This document shows, one piece after another, positions 50,426-59,499 of a DNA stretch of 64,000 nucleotides. The stretch is from Sandaracinobacter neustonicus (GTDB lineage: Bacteria > Pseudomonadota > Alphaproteobacteria > Sphingomonadales > Sphingomonadaceae). Made by a program: the position numbers and the translations under genes. The stretch covers positions 1 to 64,000 of the forward strand of contig NZ_VFSU01000023.1 of assembly GCF_006385875.1 (NCBI RefSeq), in the 5' to 3' direction. The notes under the pieces are model-generated. The model worked only from the letters and a program-made list of their open reading frames with translations, was not told the DNA's origin and did not search any database. Numbering within the stretch: the stretch's first letter is position 1; every line of letters begins with the position of its first letter.

Positions 50426-51928
50426 TCAGGTGCGCGCGGACACCATCAGGAAGGCGGGCACGCCTTCTTCGCCGAAGCCGGGGCCGATCGGCGGGCCGTC
50501 ATCGCGATCCTGATAGCCGCGCGAACGGTCGCCGCGGTCCCGCCCGTCCCGTCGAGAGTCGTCGCGCCGGGGTTCGTCGCGGCGATTGTCCTGACGGCGC
50601 GGTTCGTCGCGGCGGCTCTCCTCGCGCGGGCCGCTGTCCCGGCGGGGTTCGTCCCGGCGTGATTCCGGGCGCCTGCGTTCGCGGCGGGGCTCCTCCACCC
50701 TTGCCTCGCGGGCGGGGGCTTCCTCCTGCCGCTTCGCCTCCGTCCGGCGGCCGTCGCGGCGACGGGGCGCGGCTTCGGCGCGCTCCTCCGCGTCCGGCGC
50801 AGCGGCCTGCCGCGCCATCGGCGCGCGGCGCGGGATGCTCTGGCCCGTCAGCTTTTCAATGTTGGCAATCGCCTCGGCGTCTTCGGCGGTGATCAGCGTG
50901 ATCGCCACGCCCTTTTGCCCGGCGCGGCCGGTGCGGCCGATGCGGTGGACATAGTCATCCGGGTGCCAGGGCACATCGAAGTTGAACACATGGGACACGC
51001 CCTTCACGTCCAGCCCGCGCGCGGCGACGTCGGATGCGACCAGCAGGTTGATGTCGCCATCCTTGAAGCGGTCCAGCTCGCGGATGCGGTCCGCTTGCTC
51101 CATATCGCCGTGAATCTGCCCCACCTTGAAGCCGTGCCGCTTCAGGCTGGCTGCCAGATCGCGCACCGTCGTCTTGCGGTTGCAGAAGATGATCCCGGCC
51201 TTCACATCGTCGTCAAGGATCAGCTGCCGCAGCACGTCGCGCTTTTGCCGGCTTTCCGCGGGCATCAGCGATTGGGTGATATCCTTGTTGGTGGTGGCAG
51301 GCCGCGCCACTTCCACCATCTTCGGATTGGTCATGAAGCGGTCCGCCAGCTTCTTGATCGGCGGCGGCATGGTGGCGGAAAACAGCAACGTCTGCCGCTC
51401 CGCCTTGATGAGGGTGCAGATTTTCTCGACATCGGGGATGAACCCCATGTCCAGCATCCGGTCCGCCTCGTCGATCACCAGCACGTCCACGCCGGAGAGC
51501 AGAATCTTGCCGCGCGCATGCTGGTCCATCAGCCGCCCCGGCGTGGCGATCAGCACGTCCACGCCCTTTTCCAGCGCCTTGTCCTGATCGCCAAAGGCCA
51601 CGCCACCGATCAACAGCGCCATGGAAAGCTTGTGATATTTGCCGTATTTCTCGAAATTCTCGGCCACCTGCGCGGCCAGTTCGCGCGTGGGTTCCAGGAT
51701 CAGGCTGCGCGGCATGCGGGCGCGGCTGCGGCCTTCGGCCAGAATGTCGATCATCGGCAGCACGAAGCTCGCCGTCTTGCCGGTGCCGGTCTGCGCGACT
51801 CCGATCAGATCCTTGCCCATCAGAACCGGCGGAATGGCGGCCGCCTGAATGGCGGTCGGCTCGGAATAGCCGCTGTCGGCAACGGCTTTCAGCAGGGCAT
51901 CCGACAGGTGCAGGTCTGAAAAGGGCAA
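50426..51928 (-). CDS. DEAD-box ATP-dependent RNA helicase with RD-rich C-terminal tail
   Basis: This 500-residue RNA helicase of the RhlE/DeaD group has the Q motif GYSEPTAIQ (about 22-30), AQTGTGKT (about 48-55), PTRELA, IATPGR, DEAD (VIDEADRML), SAT and ARGLDV, ending the core with HRIGRTGR. The last 110 residues are low-complexity with repeated RRDEPRRD-like units, likely an RNA-binding disordered tail. The start is probably TTG 51928 (AAGGA 7 bp upstream), just before the Q motif; ATG 52012 is an alternative. Confidence 0.94.
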   Translation of the reverse strand: MPFSDLHLSDALLKAVADSGYSEPTAIQAAAIPPVLMGKDLIGVAQTGTGKTASFVLPMIDILAEGRSRARMPRSLILEPTRELAAQVAENFEKYGKYHKLSMALLIGGVAFGDQDKALEKGVDVLIATPGRLMDQHARGKILLSGVDVLVIDEADRMLDMGFIPDVEKICTLIKAERQTLLFSATMPPPIKKLADRFMTNPKMVEVARPATTNKDITQSLMPAESRQKRDVLRQLILDDDVKAGIIFCNRKTTVRDLAASLKRHGFKVGQIHGDMEQADRIRELDRFKDGDINLLVASDVAARGLDVKGVSHVFNFDVPWHPDDYVHRIGRTGRAGQKGVAITLITAEDAEAIANIEKLTGQSIPRRAPMARQAAAPDAEERAEAAPRRRDGRRTEAKRQEEAPAREARVEEPRRERRRPESRRDEPRRDSGPREESRRDEPRRQDNRRDEPRRDDSRRDGRDRGDRSRGYQDRDDGPPIGPGFGEEGVPAFLMVSART

Positions 51929-52048
51929 TTCAATTCCTTGGGAGGTATATTGGCGGGGGCAGATTGGCGCAGCATGTGCCAGCGCTGTGCGCAATAGCGC
52001 GCCGCGCTTCACAAGAAAAGGGCCGCGTCCGATCTTGCCGTCCCCAAC

Positions 52049-52080
52049 GAAAAGAGGGGAGCGGACCAGCCGCTCCCCTC
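52049..52080 (-). terminator. Rho-independent terminator of the third TonB receptor
   Basis: Stem GAGGGGAGCGG/CCGCTCCCCTC with a 5-base loop (arms 52054-52064 and 52070-52080). On the minus strand it is followed by TTTTC. It lies 43 bp after the receptor stop. Confidence 0.75.
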
Positions 52081-52123
52081 CCCTCGCTTGCGGGCGGTAT
52101 GCCCGCCCGTCCTCCCCGCAAAG

Positions 52124-55027
52124 CTAGAAGCGGAAACCTGCCGTCAGACCGTAACGGCGGGGTTCCAGCGTGAAGATGTTGGTAAAATTCCCCGAGGATT
52201 GGTCGGTGGAATACAGCCCGGTGATGGCGCTGTTGTCGGTGATGTTCTGGATGAAGGCGCGGACGAACCAGCGGTCATTCTGCCCGTTCAACTGCACCTG
52301 CGCGTTCATCACCAGATAGGAGGGGATGCTGGTGCGGGTGGAGTTGAAGATGCTGCCATAGCTGTCCCCGGTGAAGGCGAAATCCCAGCGCGGCACGATC
52401 GTCATCCCGTTGGACAGATCCTGCGTCCATTGCACGCCACCGGCAATCTTGAACTCAGGTGCTTGCGGCAGCCTGTTGCCCTTGATGTTGTTTTCCACGC
52501 CCGGGCTGAGCACGGCGACACCATTGGCCGTGGCCGTCGCGGCCAGCACAGAGCAGATGCTGAACGCCCCGGTCGCGCCGTTGATGCCGCTGTCTGTCGG
52601 GAAGGCGGTTGGCCCGCGCAGCCCCAGCTGCGTGTTCACCGCCGTGACATAGCCATTGGTCAGCGCCGCGCCGCCCGCGCCGGTGGGCACGACGGCGCAA
52701 TTGGCTCCGTTCGTCAGATCCTTCACGATCACCGCATCGGAACGGCCACCCGACGGATCGAACGGATCGGCCAGATATTTGTCGGAACTGACTTCGGTGT
52801 GCAGGTAGGACAGGCTGAGGTTCACCGTGAGCGGCGGGATCGGGTTGACGATACCTTCCACTTCCAGCCCCCAGATATTGGCGTCCACATTGTCGTTCAC
52901 CGGTGTGCGGGCGACGATCCGGCTCAGCTGCAACGCCTTGTATTTATAGTAAAAGGCCGTTGCGTTCAGCTGGATCGTGCCATCGGCGAAGCGGTTCTTC
53001 GAACCAATTTCGAAGGCGTCGATGAACTCCGGCTCGAAGCCGTCCGGCACCGCGAAGATCGGCTGCAGCGGCGGGTTGATCCCGCCCGATTTGTAACCGC
53101 GCGAGTAGGACGCATAGAGCAGATTGTCGTCGGTGATCTTATAGTCGACGACGAAGCGGCCCGTGAATTCATCGAACGACACGCTGCGTTCCGCCCAGGG
53201 CTGGATGCCCGGCGTGCTGGGATCGGCATCCCAGCCTGCCATGAACGGAGAATCGAAGGCGTTGTCCAGCCCGAAGGGAACCGCAAAGCTCGCCAGCGTG
53301 GAGCGGGCGCGCAGGCTCTTCTTGTCGTTGTTGTAGCGCAGGCCGACGGTGAACTTCAGCGAGTCGGTCGCCTGGAAATAGGCTTCGCCGAAGATGCCAT
53401 AGCTCTTCAGACGCATGTCCTGCGTGTTGTTGCGGAAGAAGGGCGTGCCCAGATAAATGTTGCCCAGCGCCGGGGTGCCCACGGCGGTCGCGGCACCCAG
53501 AACGCCCGAGAGATAGTCGATCCCGAAGGAGTTCACATAATAGCTGTTCTCCTTCATCTTCATGTCGTTGAAGATGGCGCCCAGCAGGAAGTTGAACTTC
53601 CCGTCGAAATCGCTGGAGACGATGCCTTCAACCGTCCACGCCTTCAGATACTGGTTGGAACGGTCGAAATCCTGCGGGGTGGACGAGCAATATTTATGCC
53701 CGCCAAAAGCCCCCGTCCCGGTTTCTTCCGCCAGCGAGGTGCAAAGCTCTCCGGAAGGGCCGTTCGGGAACAGCGCGGCCAGCATCGGGCGGAACTGCGG
53801 CAGCACCGTCGCCAGCCCGTGCAGGTTGTTGATGCCGGTCTGGTAAATGGCGCGGTTCTGCACCGACAGGCTGTAATCCTGCGAGCTGTCCACCGAGTTT
53901 TCCTGGAACTGGCCTGACAGCTTGGCCTTCACCGGGCCGAAATCATGCTCGATCTTGGCCTGAACCTGGATTTCCTCGGCTTTGTAGGTCGGTGCGAAGT
54001 CCGTATACACCTTGCGCGGATCGGCCGGGTTCTGCCCGCCCGTATTCGCATCCGGCCCATAGATGCTGCCAAGTCCGACAGTGGAGAGCGTGGGGCCGAA
54101 CGCCGCACCGCCCTGAATGCGCAGGAATTCCCGCGAGGTCAGCGTGCCGACGAAGGTGGAGTTGGAATTGGTCAGCCCATATTCGCGCCGCCCGGGCAGA
54201 CAGCCCAGCACGCCTGTCGGGTCGCGCTGGCACATCTGCTTCTGGATGCGCATCCGGTTGTCGTCTTCCTTGAACCAGTAGCCCATCACATCGACGGTGG
54301 TGTCAGACGTCGGCTCCCAGCGCAGCGAGCCGCGCAGCGCGAACATGTCGCGGCCATCATAATGATCGCCGTTGAAGACATTTTCCGTATAGCCGTCGCG
54401 CTTCAGGTAGAAACCGGCCGCGCGGGCGGCGAAATTCTCACCAAGCGGCACGTTGACCATGCCTTGCAGGCGGATTTCGTTGAAATTGCCATAGCTGGCC
54501 TCGCCGCTCGCCTTGAATTCGCGCGGATCGGGCTTTGCCGTCACGAAGTTGACCACGCCGGATGTGGCGTTACGGCCGAACAGCGTGCCCTGCGGGCCGC
54601 GCAGCACTTCCACCCGTTCCAGATCGAAATATTCCGTTTCGAACAGGCGGGTTGCGAACAGCGGCAGATCGTTCAGGTGGATGGCGGTGGCGCTGTCGCA
54701 CGACACGCCCACGCACAGATCGCCCACGCCGCGAATGGTGAAGCTGGAGCCGGTGAAATTGCCCTTCGAGAAGGTGATGTTGGGCAGCGTCAGCTGGAGC
54801 TGGGTGGCGTTGTTGATTTGCTTTTCCGTCAACGCCTCGGCGGAAAAGGCCGACACCGCGATCGGCACATCCTGCAGGCTCTGCGCCTGCCGCTGTGCGG
54901 TGACGATAATATCCTCCACGCCGGACGACGCGGTCTGCGCCTGCGCCGCGCTTAACACACCGATCAATCCATGAACCGAAACGGCAGACACGAGCACGGC
55001 GCGAAGCGCCAGCTTGCTGGTCTTCAT
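52124..55027 (-). CDS. TonB-dependent outer-membrane receptor, large
   Basis: This 967-residue receptor has a signal peptide (MKTSKLALRAVLV to about AQAQ), EDIIVTAQRQAQSLQDVPIA, and a plug with EVLRGPQGTLFGRNATSG. The long barrel ends in Phe (GLTAGFRF). Compared with the two receptors of the catabolic block it has longer loops, including one with paired Cys (KQMCQRDPTGVLGCLPG). Substrate is unknown. ATG 55027 has GGGAGG about 7 bp upstream; the frame extends 74 codons further without a better start. It stands alone with its own terminator. Confidence 0.93.
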   Translation of the reverse strand: MKTSKLALRAVLVSAVSVHGLIGVLSAAQAQTASSGVEDIIVTAQRQAQSLQDVPIAVSAFSAEALTEKQINNATQLQLTLPNITFSKGNFTGSSFTIRGVGDLCVGVSCDSATAIHLNDLPLFATRLFETEYFDLERVEVLRGPQGTLFGRNATSGVVNFVTAKPDPREFKASGEASYGNFNEIRLQGMVNVPLGENFAARAAGFYLKRDGYTENVFNGDHYDGRDMFALRGSLRWEPTSDTTVDVMGYWFKEDDNRMRIQKQMCQRDPTGVLGCLPGRREYGLTNSNSTFVGTLTSREFLRIQGGAAFGPTLSTVGLGSIYGPDANTGGQNPADPRKVYTDFAPTYKAEEIQVQAKIEHDFGPVKAKLSGQFQENSVDSSQDYSLSVQNRAIYQTGINNLHGLATVLPQFRPMLAALFPNGPSGELCTSLAEETGTGAFGGHKYCSSTPQDFDRSNQYLKAWTVEGIVSSDFDGKFNFLLGAIFNDMKMKENSYYVNSFGIDYLSGVLGAATAVGTPALGNIYLGTPFFRNNTQDMRLKSYGIFGEAYFQATDSLKFTVGLRYNNDKKSLRARSTLASFAVPFGLDNAFDSPFMAGWDADPSTPGIQPWAERSVSFDEFTGRFVVDYKITDDNLLYASYSRGYKSGGINPPLQPIFAVPDGFEPEFIDAFEIGSKNRFADGTIQLNATAFYYKYKALQLSRIVARTPVNDNVDANIWGLEVEGIVNPIPPLTVNLSLSYLHTEVSSDKYLADPFDPSGGRSDAVIVKDLTNGANCAVVPTGAGGAALTNGYVTAVNTQLGLRGPTAFPTDSGINGATGAFSICSVLAATATANGVAVLSPGVENNIKGNRLPQAPEFKIAGGVQWTQDLSNGMTIVPRWDFAFTGDSYGSIFNSTRTSIPSYLVMNAQVQLNGQNDRWFVRAFIQNITDNSAITGLYSTDQSSGNFTNIFTLEPRRYGLTAGFRF

Positions 55028-55374
55028 AATCGAACCTCCCCAACTCCCACCGGCGCGTTTTCGCGGCCGATTTCCCACCAGACGCGTTTCGCGTCTGACC
55101 GAGCCTGGCGAGGCATACGGAACCACCACTTGCGACCGCCACGGCGCGAACCGTGGATCTCCCTGGCCGTGTGGCTTTTCTCCCGCCGGTCCTCCCCAGG
55201 CCGACGTTGGTATTGAAACAGCAGCACTCGGGCTTGTCCAGCCGTGCAAGGGGCTTTTCGCCCCTCACGAAAATGAGGACATGACCTTGTCTCTATTCGG
55301 CAACACACTGATGGGGCGCGGGTTAACCACGAATGGCCCCGTGCGCCTGTTTTCCAGCGATCAACCGCCCCATA
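55028..55374. other. Intergenic region upstream of the large TonB receptor
   Basis: This 347-bp stretch holds the receptor promoter. It includes a GGGGC/GCCCC hairpin near 55248-55264. I see no convincing gene and no copy of the TGA-N8-TCA operators of the catabolic block. Confidence 0.4.
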
Positions 55375-55833
55375 TCAGCGGCGGCGAACGGGCTTCATTT
55401 CGCTGATCGTGCTCACCCGACAGGCCCCGCCGGCCCTGCTCATCACCCGGTCTGTCCCGGCGCAGAATTTGCCCGGCACACGCGGCTGGTAATAAAAGCC
55501 GCCATAGTAACTGAGCTGCGGGCATTGCTGCGCCAGCGTCAGCCGCCAGCGCTTGCCGCCGCGCATCGTCACATCCACCGTCCGCGCATCCACCACGATG
55601 GCACCGGCTATGTTGGCCGTGTCGAAACAGCCCGTGCGGCTGGTTCGGGCAGGCACCCAATGTTCGACGGCGGCGGAAGGCGGCATCGGCCGCACCGGCA
55701 CCACCCCCACCTGCGCCCCGGCCGGTTGCGCGAAGCAGCAGCCCGCCGCAATGGCGGCAAGCAGGCGCAATCCTCCCGCACGGGGGCGCTTCACAGGAGT
55801 GTCTCGACGCAGCACGACATGAGGCAGCGCCAT
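55375..55833 (-). CDS. Secreted DUF6491-like protein
   Basis: The 152-residue protein has a signal-like segment (LRLLAAIAAGCCFAQPAGAQ, about 22-41). The mature part keeps four Cys in a pattern (GCFDT, QQCPQL, KFCAG, ACRVS) much like the protein at 59489-59884, so both probably share one disulphide-bonded fold. It has a GGKRWRLTLAQQCPQL stretch matching SRWYRNDLRSSCPAL in the other. Function is unknown. ATG 55833 lacks a clear ribosome-binding site; GTG 55794 is an alternative. Confidence 0.7.
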   Translation of the reverse strand: MALPHVVLRRDTPVKRPRAGGLRLLAAIAAGCCFAQPAGAQVGVVPVRPMPPSAAVEHWVPARTSRTGCFDTANIAGAIVVDARTVDVTMRGGKRWRLTLAQQCPQLSYYGGFYYQPRVPGKFCAGTDRVMSRAGGACRVSTISEMKPVRRR

Positions 55834-55885
55834 GTCTGGCGCGGCTTGAACCGGCTGTGAACCCCCCGTTTTGCCGCATCGCCCC

Positions 55886-56713
55886 TCAGTTGGCGGGTTT
55901 CACGAACTTCAGCGTCATGCGGTCGCTTTCGCCGATTGCCGCATAGGTCGCCTTGTCCGTATCGCCCATCGCGTAGGTGGGCGGCAGCGTCCACACGCCC
56001 TTGGGGTGATCGGCCTTGTCTTTGGGGTTGGCATTCACCTCGCTGCTGCCGACATATTTGAACCCGGCCGCCTCGGCCAGCCGGATCACCTCGCTCTGTT
56101 TCACATAGCCGGTGCGGCGGCTCTCCTCCGTATCGGGCCGGTCTTCCGGCATCCGATGTTCCACCACGCCCAGCACGCCGCCGGGCTTCAGCGCGCCGTA
56201 AAAGGCCTTAAAGGCATCTGCCGCGAAATCCGCCATCAGCCAGTTGTGCACATTGCGGAAGGTCAGCACCATGTCGGCAGAGCCGGGCGCGGCAAGGTTG
56301 GTTTCAATGCCCTTGCCGAAGCTCGTCACCGCGACATTGCCGTAAAGTTCCGGGTTCGCCTTCAGCTTCTCGATAAAGCTGGCGCGCTGCCGCAGTGCGT
56401 TGGGCGATCCCATCGGGTTGTTGTGCGCGGCGACATAGCGCCCCTTGGCGGCCAGCACCGGCCCCAGAATCTCGCTGTACCAGCCGCCGCCGGGCGTCAC
56501 TTCCACCACTGTCATCTCCGGGCGCAGGCCGAAAAACAGCAGCGTTTCCTTGGGATGGCGATATGGGTCGCGCGCGCGGTTCGCCTCGCTGCGCTGCGGC
56601 CCGGCCAGCGCCGCGTCGATCTTCGCAGCCGTTGCGGCTTCTGCCTTTGTCTGCGCGGCAGAGGGCGTCATCGCCGTCACCGCCAGAACCGCCGCGACCA
56701 GAGTGCGCATCAT
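55886..56713 (-). CDS. Class I SAM-dependent methyltransferase with signal peptide
   Basis: This 275-residue protein has an N-terminal signal sequence (MMRTLVAAVLAVTAMTPSAAQ), which is odd because its cofactor SAM is made in the cytoplasm. The Rossmann part shows VVEVTPGGGWYSEIL, a variant of the glycine motif I, and LTFRNVHNW, motif IV-like. Similar 'predicted methyltransferase' proteins with signals are frequent in sphingomonads. Two ATGs (56713, 56710) follow AAAGAGG; either may be used. Role unknown. Confidence 0.85.
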   Translation of the reverse strand: MMRTLVAAVLAVTAMTPSAAQTKAEAATAAKIDAALAGPQRSEANRARDPYRHPKETLLFFGLRPEMTVVEVTPGGGWYSEILGPVLAAKGRYVAAHNNPMGSPNALRQRASFIEKLKANPELYGNVAVTSFGKGIETNLAAPGSADMVLTFRNVHNWLMADFAADAFKAFYGALKPGGVLGVVEHRMPEDRPDTEESRRTGYVKQSEVIRLAEAAGFKYVGSSEVNANPKDKADHPKGVWTLPPTYAMGDTDKATYAAIGESDRMTLKFVKPAN

Positions 56714-56792
56714 CCTCTTTCTCCCATCCCATTTCACCCGCACGGCGGGGCTTGTCAGCCTCATAGGCAATCCCCAGTTAGCCGCCAAGACA

Positions 56793-56990
56793 ATGGGCTG
56801 GACATTCTCTCTTGTGGCCACCGGCGCGGCGTTGTTTTCGCTGTTGCTGGCGGGCTGGATGCAGGCGCGGCGCGGTATCGGCCGCTTCTCGCTGGTGCCT
56901 TGGGATTATGTGATGATCGTCTCCGCGCTGCTGTTGCTGGGCCTGTTGGCGCACCTCGCCATCCTCTGGCGCGACGGCTGGCCGGCCTGA
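56793..56990 (+). CDS. Small membrane protein of 65 residues
   Basis: MGWTFSLVATGAALFSLLLAG begins the first of two membrane helices (about 5-23 and 38-58); the C-terminus is WRDGWPA. No family is recognised. The frame is open further upstream, but that part is antisense to the methyltransferase gene. The ribosome-binding site is weak, so it is supported mainly by its clean hydrophobic pattern and position in a gap on the free strand. Confidence 0.5.
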   Translation: MGWTFSLVATGAALFSLLLAGWMQARRGIGRFSLVPWDYVMIVSALLLLGLLAHLAILWRDGWPA

Positions 56991-56996
56991 TCCCAC

Positions 56997-57704
56997 TCAG
57001 TCCAGAAAGAAGTCGATCGTCGTGACAACGCGCACCTTCTGATAGGGCGTGTCGGTGCCGATCCCGGTTTCGCCGTCGCGGCCGGTGATGGAAAACAGCC
57101 CCTGCGTCGCCTGCCGGATGCCGCCCACCCTGGTGTCGCTGTCGCGCGCGAACTGGTCGGCGGCTTCCCGCGCGCTCTTGGTTGCCTCCGCGATCATCGC
57201 GGGCTTCACATCGTTCAGCTTGGTGAAGCTATAGGTCACGCCGCCGCCGCCATCGCTGTCCAGCGCGACACCCTTGCGGATCACCTCTGCCTGATTGGCG
57301 AAGGCCTTTTCCATGCGGGCGATATCGGTGGTGCGGGCCAGAATGCGCTGGCGGATGGTGATGTTCAGCCGCCCGGCCGAATTGTCCATATACTGGCTGA
57401 CGGAGGAGCCGCGCGGCTGGATTTCCGCAGGCGTGAAGCCATTGGCAGACAGGAAGGCGTGCACGGCCGCCGCATCGGCATCCGCCCGCGCCTGAACCGT
57501 GCCCAGATCGCTGCCGTTCGCCTGCGTGGCGATCACCCATGTGGCAAGATCGGCCTGCACATCGCGTTCGGCCACGCCGCGCACCGTCACCACCGCATTG
57601 CCCTTGCGGATATCCGCCAGCCCGCCGGATACGAACAGCCCCGCCAGCGCCAGACCGGCCCCGATCAGCGCGCCCGAAACCACCGTGGAATTCGTCCAGT
57701 CCAT
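56997..57704 (-). CDS. SIMPL-domain (DUF541) protein, membrane-anchored
   Basis: This 235-residue protein has one N-terminal helix (about 10-28) followed by the SIMPL fold: VVTVRGVAERDVQADLATWVI (about 38-58), then GFTPAEIQPRGSSVSQYMD and a C-terminal VRVVTTIDFFLD. Such proteins are periplasmic or surface-facing and poorly understood. ATG 57704 has AGGAG 7 bp upstream. The methyltransferase gene lies on the same strand beyond the small plus-strand ORF. Confidence 0.9.
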   Translation of the reverse strand: MDWTNSTVVSGALIGAGLALAGLFVSGGLADIRKGNAVVTVRGVAERDVQADLATWVIATQANGSDLGTVQARADADAAAVHAFLSANGFTPAEIQPRGSSVSQYMDNSAGRLNITIRQRILARTTDIARMEKAFANQAEVIRKGVALDSDGGGGVTYSFTKLNDVKPAMIAEATKSAREAADQFARDSDTRVGGIRQATQGLFSITGRDGETGIGTDTPYQKVRVVTTIDFFLD

Positions 57705-57827
57705 CACCCGCTCCTGCCTCGTTGCCCATGCAGCGCGCTTCGGGCTTGCAGTCAAGCCGCTTCCGGCGGGGTGGCGGGCGGCCTATGAAGCATGCGCATC
57801 TCCGATTCCCATTCGCAGGACAGCCCG

Positions 57828-58244
57828 ATGAAATATCTGCACACGATGATCCGCGTTTCCGATCCCGATGAAACCATCCGCTTCTTCAACCTGCTGGGCC
57901 TCAGGGAAATCCGCCGGATGGAGAATGAAGCAGGCCGCTTCACGCTGATCTTCCTCGCCGCCCCCGGAGACGAATCGGCGCAGATCGAACTCACCCACAA
58001 TTGCGGCGAAACCGGCTATGCCGGCGGCCGCAATTTCGGCCATGTCGCCTATGCGGTGGAGAATATTTACGAAAGCTGTCAGCGTCTTGCAGACGCCGGA
58101 GTGACGATCAACCGCCCCCCGAGGGACGGCAACATGGCATTCGTGCGCACGCCGGATGGTATTTCGGTTGAGCTGCTACAAATGGGCCCAGCACTCCCGC
58201 CTGCGGAACCATGGGCTTCCGCGCCGAATATTGGCAGCTGGTAA
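57828..58244 (+). CDS. VOC-family protein, probable lactoylglutathione lyase (glyoxalase I-like)
   Basis: This 138-residue vicinal-oxygen-chelate fold protein has two beta-alpha-beta-beta-beta units. Candidate metal ligands are His5 (YLHTMIRV), Glu near residue 56 (AQIELTHN), His76 (FGHVAYAV) and Glu near 123 (ISVELLQ), the glyoxalase I set. It would convert the methylglyoxal-glutathione adduct to S-lactoylglutathione, the substrate of the GloB encoded 0.5 kb downstream. AGGA lies before ATG 57828. Confidence 0.85.
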   Translation: MKYLHTMIRVSDPDETIRFFNLLGLREIRRMENEAGRFTLIFLAAPGDESAQIELTHNCGETGYAGGRNFGHVAYAVENIYESCQRLADAGVTINRPPRDGNMAFVRTPDGISVELLQMGPALPPAEPWASAPNIGSW

Positions 58245-58340
58245 GATCAGCGACCATCTTGCTTTTTGGTTAATATTTCGCTTATCTTCCGCCGTCGCTC
58301 GGCGGAGGGACCGCGGTGCGGTTACTAGAGGGGGCACATT

Positions 58341-58670
58341 ATGAAAATCGGACAAACTCTTTGCGCCTTCGGGCTTCTCGCCACGACATCGGCCGCCTCG
58401 GCGCAGGCCGATGTGATCGTTACGCAGGATTATCTGAAGATGGGCTGGGAACAGGTTTCCACGCTCGTCCCCTATGGCGATCTCAACCTCGCCAGCGACA
58501 AGGGTGTCGCCACCCTGCGGGAGCGGGTGAAGGCCGAAGCGCGGAAGATCTGCGGCAAATCCGATGGAACCGCCAAGAATACGGCGAACACCAGCACCTG
58601 CTATGATTCGGTGATCGCCTCGGCGGAACCGCAGATCGTGAAGCTCGCCACAGACGCCAAAGCGCGCTGA
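58341..58670 (+). CDS. UrcA-family protein, secreted
   Basis: The 109-residue protein has a signal peptide ending near ASAQA (about residue 23). The UrcA signature VPYGDLNLASDKGVATLRER (about 43-62) is followed by ARKICG and a second Cys (STCYDSVI) that could form a disulphide. The family is common in sphingomonads and caulobacters, with unknown function. An AT-rich promoter (TTTTTGGTTAATATTTC) lies 60-80 bp upstream. Confidence 0.9.
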   Translation: MKIGQTLCAFGLLATTSAASAQADVIVTQDYLKMGWEQVSTLVPYGDLNLASDKGVATLRERVKAEARKICGKSDGTAKNTANTSTCYDSVIASAEPQIVKLATDAKAR

Positions 58671-58734
58671 TTCGCACAGGATCGGGCAGGCCGAACCGCC
58701 AGTATCATGGCGGCCGCTTCTGCTTTCGGGTAGA

Positions 58735-59499
58735 ATGGTCGCTATGGTACAGGAGAGCACACAGGCAGCATCGGCGGTGATCGCCCGGCCGATCCGGATT
58801 CCGGCGCTTTCGGACAACTACATCTGGCTGCTGCCCTATGCTGCGGGCCGCGCCGCCGTGATCGATCCGGCTGTGACGGAACCGGTGCTGGAAGCCGCCG
58901 CTGCCCATGGCCTGCAAATCACCCATATCCTGAACACCCATTGGCACCCCGATCATGTCGGTGGCAACGCCGCCATCAAGGCCGCAACCGGCTGCACCAT
59001 CATCGGCCCGGCGCGGGAAGCGGCGCGCATCCCCGGCCTCGATCGCGCGGTGGATGAAGGCGATCAGGTGACACTCGGCGGGCTTGTGGCAGACGTGCTG
59101 TTCGTGGGCGCCCACACCGCCGGGCACATCGCCTATCATTTCCCCACCGCGCATCTGCTGTTCCCCGGCGACACGCTGTTCGCCATGGGCTGCGGCCGCC
59201 TGTTCGAAGGCAGCGCAGATGATATGTTCCGCGCGCTGGGCAAGCTCGCCCGGCTTCCGGCGGACACCGAAATCTATTGCGCGCATGAATATACCCTCTC
59301 CAACGCGCGCTTTGCCATCACCGCAGAGCCGGGCAATCAGGCGCTCGCCGCCCGGTTTGCCGCCGTTCAGGCAGCCCGTGCCAAAGGCTTGGCGACAGTT
59401 CCGTTCCGCCTGTCAGACGAACTGGAAACAAACCCCTTCGTCCGCGCCACCAGCGCAGACGAACTGGGCAAGAGGAGGACAGCGAAAGATGCGTTCTGA
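58735..59499 (+). CDS. gloB: Hydroxyacylglutathione hydrolase (glyoxalase II)
   Basis: This 254-residue metallo-beta-lactamase-fold enzyme hydrolyses S-lactoylglutathione to lactate. The metal motif is THWHPDH (68-74), with later AHTAGHIAYH, FPGDTLFAMGCGRLFEG and AHEYTLSNARFA, the last typical of glyoxalase II. Length and motif order match GloB. ATG 58735 or 58744 may start it. The next gene begins 11 bp before its stop. Confidence 0.94.
   Translation: MVAMVQESTQAASAVIARPIRIPALSDNYIWLLPYAAGRAAVIDPAVTEPVLEAAAAHGLQITHILNTHWHPDHVGGNAAIKAATGCTIIGPAREAARIPGLDRAVDEGDQVTLGGLVADVLFVGAHTAGHIAYHFPTAHLLFPGDTLFAMGCGRLFEGSADDMFRALGKLARLPADTEIYCAHEYTLSNARFAITAEPGNQALAARFAAVQAARAKGLATVPFRLSDELETNPFVRATSADELGKRRTAKDAF

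Noticed and set aside
50540-50700. Tandem DNA repeat or minisatellite
   Set aside because: It encodes the RD-rich tail of the DEAD-box helicase in frame; the repetition follows from the protein sequence.
52088-53917. A 609-codon plus-strand frame
   Set aside because: Antisense to the large TonB receptor; no motifs.
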